A stretch of DNA of 64,000 bases from positions 1-64,000 of the forward strand of contig JACKLQ010000005.1 in the NCBI GenBank assembly GCA_024235835.1, given 5' to 3'. Of the stretch, positions 8,644 through 16,275 are shown piece by piece (position 1 is the first letter of the stretch; each line of letters opens with the position of its first letter). Below the pieces are notes generated by a model. The model was not told the DNA's origin and searched no databases. It saw only the letters and a program-made list of their open reading frames with translations. The DNA comes from Thiobacillus sp. GTDB taxonomy: Bacteria > Pseudomonadota > Gammaproteobacteria > Burkholderiales > Thiobacillaceae. The translations under genes and the position numbers were made by a program.

Positions 8644-10434
8644 ATGCGCCTGACCCGCCTTGCCGCCGCCCTTGCCCTGATCCTGCCCGCCGCCGCCCAG
8701 GCCGCCGTAGGCGCCCTGTCCCAGGGCGTGGTCGCCGGCGACCTGCGACACGACGCCGCCATGCTGTGGGCCATGCCCAACGTGGCGGGCAGCCTCAGCT
8801 TCGAAGTGGCCACCGACGCCGCCTTCACCCAAGTTGTCCTGAACTCCAGCCCCATCTCTGCCACCCCAGGCGTGGCCGCCAAATGGGACGCCACCGGCCT
8901 GGCCGCGGGCACCACCTATTTCTACCGGGCCACGGATTTCGCCAACAACATGAGCAGCGGCACCTTCACCACCCCCTTCAGCGGCGGGTTCAACGGCCTC
9001 AGGTTCGGCGTCTCGGGCGACTGGCAGGGCGAGCTGACCCCCTATCCGGCCTTCGGCAACGTGGCGGGGCGCAATCTGAACTTCTTTGTGCAGCTGGGCG
9101 ACACCATCTATGCCGAGGACTACCATACCCCGGGCGAACCCACCGCCGCCACCCTGGCCGAGTATCGGGCCAAGTACGCCCAGGCCCTGACCCCTCCCGC
9201 CGGTACGGCCAACACGCTGAAGGATCTGCGCCAGTCCACGGCGGTGTACTCCATGATCGACGACCACGAGGTGGTCAACGATTTCGCCGGCGGCGCCCCT
9301 TCGGCCAGCGACCCGCGCTTTGCACCCGGCGCGCCCTATATCAACGAGACCCAGCGCTACGCCAACGGCCTGCAGGCCTTCCACGAGGCCATGCCCATGC
9401 AGAACCTGGTCTACGGCGCCACCGGCGACCCCCGCACTGCCGGCAAGACCCAGCTGTTCCGCAGCGAGTCCTTCGGCCGGGACGCCGCCATGTTCCTGCT
9501 GGACGCCCGCTCGTTCCGCGACCAGGAGCTGGGCAATCCCAACCTGGCCAACCCCGCCGAGGTGGGCGCCTTCCTGGCCAACTCCGCCCTGGCGCCCCGC
9601 ACCATGCTGGGGGCCCAGCAGGTGGCCGATCTGAAGGCGGGCCTGCTGAGCGCCCAGAACGACGGCGTCACCTGGAAATTCGTCATGGTCCCGGAGCCCA
9701 TCATGAACCTGGGGCCCCTGGCCGCCGCCGACCGCTTCGAAGGCTACGCGGCGGAACGCAACGACATCCTGCGCTTCGTGGACGAAAACGGCATCGACAA
9801 CGTGGTGTTCGTGGCCGCCGACCTGCATGGCACCCTGGTGAACGACCTGAGCTACCAGAAGACCGAAGAGGTGTTCGCCGCGGTCACCAACCCCAACAAT
9901 CCCTTCGGCAGCCTGGCCGCCCCCCAGCACAAGGTCGACTCCTGGGAAATCATCACCGGCGCCGCCGCCTTTGACCAGCCCCTGGGCCCCACCATCATCC
10001 AGCAGGCTCTGGCCGCCGGCCTGATCGACGCCAACACCGTGGCCTACTACGACTCCCTTTCTACCCTGGGCAAGGAGCAGTTCCTCAAGCAACTGATCGA
10101 TGCCCAGATCGTCCCCCTGGGCTACAACCCCCTGGGCCTGGAGGATTCCGCCATCCCGTTCGCCGACCTGACCCCCTTCGGCCTGCCCCAGGACTACGCC
10201 CTGGCCACCCACACCTACGGCTGGACCGAGTTCGCCATCGATCCCGTCACCCAGGCGCTCACCGTGACTACCTACGGCGTGCCCGCCTATGGCCTGGGGG
10301 TGCTGTCCGAGGCCACTCCGGTGGTGGTCAGCCAGTTCCAGGTGACCGCCGTGCCTGAACCCGAAGCCTACGCCCTGATGCTGGCCGGTCTGGGCCTGGT
10401 GGGTGCCCTGGCCCGTCGGCGGGTCAACAGGTAA
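8644..10434 (+). CDS. PEP-CTERM alkaline phosphatase of the PhoD family (596 aa)
   Basis: Likely a calcium/iron-dependent phosphodi- and monoesterase acting outside the cell. It has a signal peptide (residues 1-19, ending AAAQA), an N-terminal PhoD_N-like beta domain (about 22-115, starting GALSQGVVAGDLRHDAAMLW), then the metallophosphatase core. Core motifs are VSGDWQGE (about 127), QLGDTIYAEDY (about 150), SMIDDHEVVNDF (about 203) and VFVAADLHGTLVND (about 388). A PEP-CTERM tag follows (VPEPEAYALMLAGLGLVG, RRRVNR), with Ala instead of Thr after PEPE. The ATG at 8644 lies 32 bases after the P2 -10. A terminator follows, so it is a single-gene unit. Confidence 0.88.
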   Translation: MRLTRLAAALALILPAAAQAAVGALSQGVVAGDLRHDAAMLWAMPNVAGSLSFEVATDAAFTQVVLNSSPISATPGVAAKWDATGLAAGTTYFYRATDFANNMSSGTFTTPFSGGFNGLRFGVSGDWQGELTPYPAFGNVAGRNLNFFVQLGDTIYAEDYHTPGEPTAATLAEYRAKYAQALTPPAGTANTLKDLRQSTAVYSMIDDHEVVNDFAGGAPSASDPRFAPGAPYINETQRYANGLQAFHEAMPMQNLVYGATGDPRTAGKTQLFRSESFGRDAAMFLLDARSFRDQELGNPNLANPAEVGAFLANSALAPRTMLGAQQVADLKAGLLSAQNDGVTWKFVMVPEPIMNLGPLAAADRFEGYAAERNDILRFVDENGIDNVVFVAADLHGTLVNDLSYQKTEEVFAAVTNPNNPFGSLAAPQHKVDSWEIITGAAAFDQPLGPTIIQQALAAGLIDANTVAYYDSLSTLGKEQFLKQLIDAQIVPLGYNPLGLEDSAIPFADLTPFGLPQDYALATHTYGWTEFAIDPVTQALTVTTYGVPAYGLGVLSEATPVVVSQFQVTAVPEPEAYALMLAGLGLVGALARRRVNR

Positions 10435-10442
10435 GCGGAAGC

Positions 10443-10523
10443 GCGGATTCCGCAAGGGAATCCGCATGGCGGTGGAACCAGCCATGCGATGTGACGCGAC
10501 GGCTTTGCCGTCGCGTTTTTTAT
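10443..10523 (+). terminator. Hairpin cluster and intrinsic terminator after the PhoD-like gene
   Basis: GCGGATTCC/GGAATCCGC (10443-10465) is followed by ACGCGACGGC/GCCGTCGCGT (10494-10516) and a T-run, which ends transcription before promoter P3. Confidence 0.85.
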
Positions 10524-10561
10524 TGGCGCCGGATCTCATGGCCGGCCCCGGCTAACGGGCC

Positions 10562-10628
10562 ATGAGCAAATCGGCTCAAACAACCCCCATAAAAAATTAA
10601 CTGGATATTCATATCTGGTTTCTAGCCT
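10562..10628 (+). promoter_or_regulatory. Composite promoter P3 before the first DNRLRE PEP-CTERM gene
   Basis: ATGAGC-AAATCG-GCTCAA (10562-10579, one mismatch in the last base), 15 bases, AATTAAC-TGGA-TATTCAT (10595-10612), 10 bases, TAGCCT (10623-10628). It lies right behind a terminator and 92 bases before the start codon. The stretch between palindrome and repeat is AT-rich, unlike its surroundings. Confidence 0.72.
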
Positions 10629-10719
10629 ACAAGGGCACCCGGTCAACCAGAACAAGGTTACCCAGAATGCCCGTTGGCTGGGGTGCGGGACACACCTCAA
10701 CCACAGCTCAGGAGTACCC

Positions 10720-11454
10720 ATGAAAAGCCCCGTTCTTTCCGTTCTTGCCTTGACCCTCATCGCCGGTTCCGCCCATGCCTCCGTCAACCTGACTTTCCAG
10801 AATGGCGTGAACGGCTATGCAGGCACCCAGGACACGGAGTTGCGCAGCAGCCCTGCCGATACCGGCACTCCCCAGGGAGGCTTCGAGTCCATCAGCGTCG
10901 ATGGCGACGACGGCAGCCCCGACCGCAAACCCAACCATGGCCTGGTCCGCTTCGACAGCGTCTTCGGCGCCGCAGCCGGTCAGATCAACGCCGGTGACAC
11001 CATCATCAACGCCACCCTGACCCTGAATGTTTTCAATCCGGGCAGCGGCTTCTCCGTTTACGACATGCTGGTGGACTGGAACGAGGCCACCGCCACCTGG
11101 GACAGCCTGGCCAACGGCATCCAGGGCAATGGCGTGGAGGCTTCCAACATCGCCTTCGCAGTTTTCGGTGCCGACACCAGTGGCGAGAACGTGCCCACCG
11201 GCGCCCTGGTGATTGACGTCACCGCCAGCCTGCAGAAGGTGCAGGCCGGTCTGTTGCCCGGCCACGGCTGGGGCCTGGTCCCCTTCGTCAACGGCACCAA
11301 CGGCATCGACTTCGAGACCAGCGAGGCCTTCATGGCCAGCGCCCGCCCCATGCTCAGCGTGGAAGTGGCCCCCGTGCCCGAGCCCGAAACCTATGCCCTG
11401 ATGCTGGCCGGCCTGGGCCTGGTGGGTTTCGCAGCTCGGCGCGTCCGGGCCTGA
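10720..11454 (+). CDS. PEP-CTERM protein with a DNRLRE-type domain (244 aa)
   Basis: A secreted protein of unknown function with a DNRLRE/disaggregatase-related beta-sandwich, a fold found next to many secreted enzymes and often thought to bind carbohydrate. The signal peptide is residues 1-20 (ending GSAHA). The body reads LTFQNGVNGYAGTQDTELRS, DTIINATLTLNV, WNEATATWDS and ALVIDVTASLQ. The PEP-CTERM tag is VPEPETYALMLAGLGLVG then ARRVRA. It is a close paralogue of the protein at 14039-14770. It heads a unit with the metallophosphoesterase 72 bases downstream, behind promoter P3. Confidence 0.85.
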   Translation: MKSPVLSVLALTLIAGSAHASVNLTFQNGVNGYAGTQDTELRSSPADTGTPQGGFESISVDGDDGSPDRKPNHGLVRFDSVFGAAAGQINAGDTIINATLTLNVFNPGSGFSVYDMLVDWNEATATWDSLANGIQGNGVEASNIAFAVFGADTSGENVPTGALVIDVTASLQKVQAGLLPGHGWGLVPFVNGTNGIDFETSEAFMASARPMLSVEVAPVPEPETYALMLAGLGLVGFAARRVRA

Positions 11455-11481
11455 TTTGTCACAGATTCGGTTTCATGCCTC

Positions 11482-11502
11482 GCGGGGCGGCACGCGCCCC
11501 GC
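11482..11502 (+). other. GC hairpin between two PEP-CTERM genes
   Basis: GCGGGGCG/CGCCCCGC with a five-base loop and no T-run. More likely an mRNA-stability or attenuation element inside an operon than a full terminator. Confidence 0.5.
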
Positions 11503-11526
11503 ATGCTTAGAAAGGAGCATTTCGTA

Positions 11527-13098
11527 ATGTCCGCGCATCTCAAAGTTAGCACCCTAGTCCTGGCCCTGGGCCTCAGCGCTTCCATGTCCTCTGCCCTGGC
11601 CGCCCCGTGGAGCTTCGGCATCATCTCCGACACCCAGTGGTCGCCCACCGGCCCCGTGGACCAGTCCGTGGCCATCCATGTCATCGACCAGGTCAACCAG
11701 CAGTTCATCAACCAGGGCGTTGACCTGGTACTCCAGGTGGGCGACCTCACCGACGACGGCAAGAACAACATGCTGGACGTGCGGGCGGCCCACAACCAGG
11801 CCCTCTCCGGCGCCGGCATCGAGTTTTATCCGGTTCGTGGCAATCACGAAGGCACGTCCACCGCGGCCGCCTACATGAACACCGCCTTCCCTGGCCTCAG
11901 CGGATACAGCACTCCCTATGCCGAGACCGCTGGCCTGACCTACGCCTTCACCCACAACAACACCAAGTTCATGCTGCTGGACACCTTCACCTTGGCCAAC
12001 GGGACAACCAAAACCGTGGGCGAGTACCAGTCCTGGATCAATACCGAATTGGCGGCGGCCGACCATGAGCAGGCTTTCGTCTTCACCCACAAGAACCTGC
12101 TGGGCCAGAACCACAAGGACAACATGTTCGGCTCGTCCAACGATGCCAACCCGGACATGCAGAACGACTTCCTGGCAAGCATGGAAGCCAACAACGTCAA
12201 GTACGTCATCAGCGGCCACGACCACAACCACACCCGTTCCCTGGTCACCAGCCCGGATGGTCAGTCCCAGGCGCACCAGCTGATCACCGCCTCGGACAGC
12301 TACAAGTTCTACACGCCCAAGGCTCCCTACTCGGACCGTGAAACGCCCTTTGCCCAGGAACTGTACCAGGTGGGTTATTACGTGGTTACGGTGGACGGGC
12401 CCAGGGTTACCTTCGACCACTACGCTTCGCCCAAGTGGTGGGCCCTGAGCGATGGCTCCGACGGCTCCCCCACCTGGACTAAGCGCGAAAGCTTCGGCTA
12501 CAGCCTGAACGGCAAGGAATTCGTCGTCGCCCCGGGTGGGTACTTCGACGGTGTGGCCGACAACAGTCCCACCGGCTCGGGTTGGGTCGGCACCGAGATG
12601 GCCATCCTGGACGGCATGAACGCCACCTACAGCAACATTTCCGGCAACCGCGCCACTTCCCAGGACGTCAATACCGGCTGGACCAGTCGTACTGAAGCGG
12701 GTGGCAACCTGGCCAGCGACGTGCTCAGCCTGTGGGGCATGGCCGACACCATGGGCTCCGAGGAGACCGACATCTACGTCCTGTCCATGAGCTATGACCC
12801 CAGCGAAGGCGCGCCCGTTTTCCTGGCTACCCGGGATGCAAATGGCAACTGGGTCAACGCCGTGGAGCTGAACTTCGGTGGGGCCAAGACTTTTGTGGCT
12901 GGCGCCTACTCGGGCCAGGGTCTGGGCAGCTACGGTATCGATGAGCAGACCCACACCGCATGGGCCGTGCTCAACCACGGCAGCGATTTCGCCGTGGCCG
13001 CCGTGCCGGAGCCCGAGACCTACGCCCTGATGCTGGCCGGCCTGGGCCTGGTGGGTCTGGTGGCCCGCCGCCGCCGGGCTCAGGGTTCCCTGAACTGA
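11527..13098 (+). CDS. PEP-CTERM calcineurin-like metallophosphoesterase (523 aa)
   Basis: A secreted phosphoesterase with a dinuclear metal site. Signal peptide about residues 1-25. The metal motifs run in order: IISDTQW (DxQ where most have DxH, about 35), VGDLTDDG (about 71), RGNHEG (about 104), FTHKNLLGQNH (about 183) and SGHDHNHTRS (about 229). A C-terminal beta-rich region (about 300-490) has no name I can give. It ends in VPEPETYALMLAGLGLVG and RRRRAQGSLN, a longer basic tail than its neighbours. The start at 11527 is chosen over 11503 because AAAGGAGC lies 7 bases before it. Substrate unknown; acid-phosphatase, nucleotidase or phosphodiesterase are all possible. Confidence 0.87.
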   Translation: MSAHLKVSTLVLALGLSASMSSALAAPWSFGIISDTQWSPTGPVDQSVAIHVIDQVNQQFINQGVDLVLQVGDLTDDGKNNMLDVRAAHNQALSGAGIEFYPVRGNHEGTSTAAAYMNTAFPGLSGYSTPYAETAGLTYAFTHNNTKFMLLDTFTLANGTTKTVGEYQSWINTELAAADHEQAFVFTHKNLLGQNHKDNMFGSSNDANPDMQNDFLASMEANNVKYVISGHDHNHTRSLVTSPDGQSQAHQLITASDSYKFYTPKAPYSDRETPFAQELYQVGYYVVTVDGPRVTFDHYASPKWWALSDGSDGSPTWTKRESFGYSLNGKEFVVAPGGYFDGVADNSPTGSGWVGTEMAILDGMNATYSNISGNRATSQDVNTGWTSRTEAGGNLASDVLSLWGMADTMGSEETDIYVLSMSYDPSEGAPVFLATRDANGNWVNAVELNFGGAKTFVAGAYSGQGLGSYGIDEQTHTAWAVLNHGSDFAVAAVPEPETYALMLAGLGLVGLVARRRRAQGSLN

Positions 13099-13114
13099 AG
13101 TCAAACGTCCCTGT

Positions 13115-13140
13115 CCGCGCCCGGGTCCTTCCGGGCGCGG
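13115..13140 (+). other. GC hairpin between PEP-CTERM genes
   Basis: CCGCGCCCGG/CCGGGCGCGG with a six-base loop and no T-run. It separates the metallophosphoesterase from the next gene by 63 bases in all. Confidence 0.5.
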
Positions 13141-13161
13141 CGACCCCTTGAGGAGTTGTTC

Positions 13162-13887
13162 ATGCGTACCCTAGCCCTGCTGGCCGCCGCCCTGGCCAGC
13201 CTTTCCGCAATGCCCGCCCAGGCCCTGACCAACGGCAGCTTCGAATCCGGTTTCACCGGTTGGTCCCACATGGGAGATGCCACGATCTACGCCGACCTGG
13301 CCAGCGACGGTTTCCTGGTGGCCCTCATCGGCACCGCCTCGGTGGACCAGAATGACGATGGTCTTGTGGGCCTGTCCCCCGGCGAAGCCAACTTCTCCGG
13401 GATATCACCCGCCCCGGTGGCCGGCCCCGGCGGCCTGGCCGCTGCCCTGGGCCTGGCGGCCAACGCCTTCGACGGCACCGCGTCCGCCATCGAAGGCTCG
13501 GCGGTCTGGCAGGAAATCACCGTCAACGCCGGCGACACCCTGTTCTTGGACTGGACCTTCGTCAGCATCGACCCCCGCGTCGGCGACTACGCCTTTGCCG
13601 CCATCGGCGACCAGGTTTTCCACCTGGCCGACGGCAACGACATCGTCTTCGTGGACGATGGCATCGGCTTCAGCATGGGCCAGACCTTCAGCCACGTGTT
13701 TGCCCAGGGCGGCACCACCCGCCTGGCCATGGGCGTGGTGGACGTGGGCGACACCCTGGGCACCAGCCTGGTCGTCGCCGACAACGCACGCATCGTCGCC
13801 GCGCCGGTGCCGGAACCCGAGGCCTATGCCCTAATGCTGGCCGGCCTGGGCCTGATGGGCTTCGCCGCCCGCCGCCAGGGGCGTTGA
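13162..13887 (+). CDS. PEP-CTERM protein, NGSFE-type beta-sandwich (241 aa)
   Basis: A secreted protein of unknown role. Signal peptide about residues 1-20 (ending PAQA), then LTNGSFESGFTGWS, the opening of many secreted carbohydrate-binding-like sandwiches. Later VWQEITVNAGDTLFLDWTF and TSLVVADNARI fit that fold. The tag is VPEPEAYALMLAGLGLMG and RRQGR. The ATG at 13162 has GAGGAG upstream. It probably ends the transcript that starts at P3, because the next promoter P4 follows at 13930. Confidence 0.78.
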   Translation: MRTLALLAAALASLSAMPAQALTNGSFESGFTGWSHMGDATIYADLASDGFLVALIGTASVDQNDDGLVGLSPGEANFSGISPAPVAGPGGLAAALGLAANAFDGTASAIEGSAVWQEITVNAGDTLFLDWTFVSIDPRVGDYAFAAIGDQVFHLADGNDIVFVDDGIGFSMGQTFSHVFAQGGTTRLAMGVVDVGDTLGTSLVVADNARIVAAPVPEPEAYALMLAGLGLMGFAARRQGR

Positions 13888-13929
13888 TGCTCACGGCAAG
13901 TGAATTCCCCAGTGGCCCCATCCACGGAC

Positions 13930-13996
13930 ATGAGCCGAACAGCTCATTCACCGGGAGATTGCCCGTTACCGGCCCGTCATGTCACCGGCCTAGCCT
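13930..13996 (+). promoter_or_regulatory. Composite promoter P4 before DNRLRE protein and phytase
   Basis: ATGAGC-CGAACA-GCTCAT (13930-13947) has perfect half-sites. Fifteen bases follow, then CCGTTAC-CGGC-CCGTCAT (13963-13980), the best direct repeat of the set, 10 bases, and TAGCCT (13991-13996). The start codon is 43 bases after the -10. Confidence 0.78.
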
Positions 13997-14038
13997 GATC
14001 GGGCACCACGCCCATCATCGCTCTACAAGGAGAAAACC

Positions 14039-14770
14039 ATGCAAGTGAAATCCCTCGCCCTCGTCCTGGCCCTGATCGCCGCCGGCCAGGCCCAGGCCAA
14101 CAACGTGCTTACCTTCCAGAATGGTGTGAACGGCTATGCAGGCACCGCCGACACCACTCTCCTGAGTTCCGACCCGGACGGGGTCCATGGCAGCGACGAA
14201 GAGGTCAGCATCGACGCCTCCGACGGCGGTTCCCCCAACCATGTACTGCTGCGCTTCGACAACCTGTTCGGCAACGGCGCCGGCCAGATCAAGGCCGGCG
14301 AGAGCATCGTCAACGCGAAGCTGACCGTGGAGATCACGAGTGCCGGCAGCGGCATCCTGTTCCATGACATGCTGATGCCCTGGAACGAGGCGGCCGCCAC
14401 CTGGAACAACATGGGTGATGGCATCCAGGCCAACGGCATCGAAGCGTCCGCGACCCCCTTCCTTTCCGTCGGCGACAACAATGGTGGGGGCAACATCTCC
14501 AGCGGCATCCTGGAACTGGACGTCACCGCCTCCCTGCAGGATGCGCAGGCCGGCAATGTCCCCGGCCATGGCTGGGCCCTGCTGCCCTTCATGCCCAACG
14601 GCACCAACGGCGTGGATTTCTTCACCAAGGAAGCCTTCCTCACCGCCAGCCGCCCCCTGCTGACCGTGGAAGTGGCGCCGGTGCCCGAGCCCGAAACCTA
14701 CGCCCTGATGCTGGCCGGCCTGGGCCTGGTGGGCTTCGCCGCCCGCCGCCGCGCCCCGCGGTCCAATTGA
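14039..14770 (+). CDS. PEP-CTERM protein with a DNRLRE-type domain, second paralogue (243 aa)
   Basis: Close relative of the protein at 10720-11454: both read LTFQNGVNGYAGT after the signal peptide and share WNEA-ATW and ELDVTASLQ-AQAG blocks. Signal peptide residues 1-20 (ending AQAQA). The tag is VPEPETYALMLAGLGLVG and RRRAPRSN. RBS AAGGAGAA precedes 14039. It lies directly behind promoter P4 and is followed by the phytase gene, as its paralogue is followed by a phosphoesterase. The function is unknown; a role as partner or anchor of the enzyme is only an inference from that repeated order. Confidence 0.85.
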   Translation: MQVKSLALVLALIAAGQAQANNVLTFQNGVNGYAGTADTTLLSSDPDGVHGSDEEVSIDASDGGSPNHVLLRFDNLFGNGAGQIKAGESIVNAKLTVEITSAGSGILFHDMLMPWNEAAATWNNMGDGIQANGIEASATPFLSVGDNNGGGNISSGILELDVTASLQDAQAGNVPGHGWALLPFMPNGTNGVDFFTKEAFLTASRPLLTVEVAPVPEPETYALMLAGLGLVGFAARRRAPRSN

Positions 14771-14797
14771 ACTCAACATCTCACGGATGAACCTCGA

Positions 14798-14819
14798 CCC
14801 GGGCCCGGCCCGGGTTTTT
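14798..14819 (+). terminator. GC stem with T-run between DNRLRE protein and phytase
   Basis: CCCGGGC/GCCCGGG with a CCG loop and TTTTT. It lies only 18 bases before the phytase start, so it may act as a partial terminator or attenuator. Confidence 0.7.
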
Positions 14820-14836
14820 CCTTTCAGGAGCCCACC

Positions 14837-16105
14837 ATGTCCCTGTTCCCTGGATTTCCCGCCGCCCTGGCCAGCTTGCTCGTCGCCACCGCCCTGCCAG
14901 CCCAGGCGGTCGTCGCGCTGGCCGAGACACCCACCATCGGCGCCAACGGCGACGCCGACGATCCGGCCATCTGGCTGCATCCCACCGACCTGGCCAAAAG
15001 CCTCGTCATCACCGCCGTGAAGGAGGAGGGGGGGCGGGTCTACGACCTGGGCGCCGGGCAGGTCCAGGTGCTCAGCCCGTTTCCGGTGGCTTCCGGAGTC
15101 AGCCGCATCAACAACGTGGACGTCCAGTATGGCTTCCGCATGTATGACGGCAGCCGGGTGGACATTGCCGTGGGCAGCGACCGGGGCCAGGACGTGTTCC
15201 GGGTCTGGAAGATCGACGGCGATGCCGCCAGCCCGTTGACCTACATCGGCAGCGCCAACCCCAGCCGGGCATTCCTGGACAAGCCCAACGGCGACCCCAA
15301 CCCGGTGAGTGCCCAGAACACCGCCTACGGCATGACCCTGTACCGGGACGTGGCCGCCGACCGGATGTACGTGCTGGCCACCCAGCGCAGCCAGCCCCGG
15401 GTCGCCCAGTTCGAACTGGTGGCCCTGGCCGACGGCACGGTGGACACCCAATGGGTGCGGGACTGGGATTTTCCCTCCATGGCGGTGAACGGCACGCCGG
15501 TGAACCTGGCCGGCAAGCAGTTCGAGGGGCTTGTGGTGGACCAGCAAAGCGGCCTGCTCTATGCCGGCCAGGAAGATGTCGGAATCTGGCGCATCGACCT
15601 GAACACAGGCTCCGCCGAGGCTTCGCCCTTCGTTCTGTCGCGGAACTATGACCTCACCTCGCCCCTGCGAGCCGATATCGAGGGCCTGGCCCTCTACTAC
15701 GGCACCAATGGGGCCGGTTATCTGCTGGCCTCCAGCCAGGGGGACAACAGTTTTGCCGTGTTCGACCGCCAGGCGGGCAACGCCTACCTGGGCTCCTTCT
15801 CCGTCGCCGCCGGTGCCTTCGATTCCGTGCAGGAGTCCGACGGCGCCGACGTGACCAACCTGGCCCTGCCGGGCTACCCCCAGGGCCTCTTCATCACCCA
15901 GGACGGCAACAACACGCCAGAGGCCGGCACCAACTTCAAGTTTGTCTCCTGGGGAGAAATCGCCCAGGAAAAAGGCCTGGTCGTGGATACCTCGTCCTAT
16001 GACCCGCGCAGCGTGACCGCCGTGCCCGAACCTTCGGCCTATGCCCTGATGCTGGCCGGGTTGGGCATGACCGCCTGGGCCGCAAGGCGCCGTAAAAGGA
16101 GTTGA
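14837..16105 (+). CDS. PEP-CTERM beta-propeller phytase, 3-phytase family (422 aa)
   Basis: Releases phosphate from phytate (inositol hexakisphosphate) using calcium in a six-bladed propeller. Signal peptide about residues 1-25. Family marks: NGDADDPAIWLHP (about 37), EEGGRVYDL (about 63), INNVDVQYGF (about 92), KQFEGLVVDQQSGLLYAGQE with GIWRID (about 230), ADIEGLALYYG and SSQGDNSFAVFDRQ (about 280-315), and ITQDGNN (about 353). The tag is the most divergent of the set: VPEPSAYALMLAGLGMTAW then RRRKRS. RBS AGGAG at 14826. It follows the DNRLRE gene and could also be reached by read-through from P4. Confidence 0.9.
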   Translation: MSLFPGFPAALASLLVATALPAQAVVALAETPTIGANGDADDPAIWLHPTDLAKSLVITAVKEEGGRVYDLGAGQVQVLSPFPVASGVSRINNVDVQYGFRMYDGSRVDIAVGSDRGQDVFRVWKIDGDAASPLTYIGSANPSRAFLDKPNGDPNPVSAQNTAYGMTLYRDVAADRMYVLATQRSQPRVAQFELVALADGTVDTQWVRDWDFPSMAVNGTPVNLAGKQFEGLVVDQQSGLLYAGQEDVGIWRIDLNTGSAEASPFVLSRNYDLTSPLRADIEGLALYYGTNGAGYLLASSQGDNSFAVFDRQAGNAYLGSFSVAAGAFDSVQESDGADVTNLALPGYPQGLFITQDGNNTPEAGTNFKFVSWGEIAQEKGLVVDTSSYDPRSVTAVPEPSAYALMLAGLGMTAWAARRRKRS

Positions 16106-16174
16106 GGTTCATCGGGCGCGGCCCTTCGAAAAGGCCCTGGTCGATGGACCTGGGAGACGGGCGCCCACCGGGGC

Positions 16175-16241
16175 ATGAGCGGAAAGGCTCATGCCACCGA
16201 CCTCATCGCCCCACACAGTTGTCATACATCGACGCCAGCAT
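16175..16241 (+). promoter_or_regulatory. Composite promoter P5 before the 5'-nucleotidase
   Basis: ATGAGC-GGAAAG-GCTCAT (16175-16192), perfect half-sites; 15 bases; GCCCCAC-ACAG-TTGTCAT (16208-16225); 10 bases; CAGCAT (16236-16241). A start near 16248 would leave a leader of about 28 bases before the ATG at 16276. This supports that start over the longer open frame. Confidence 0.77.
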
Positions 16242-16275
16242 GTCCACCATTCGTGACGCACTCCGAGGAGTTTCC

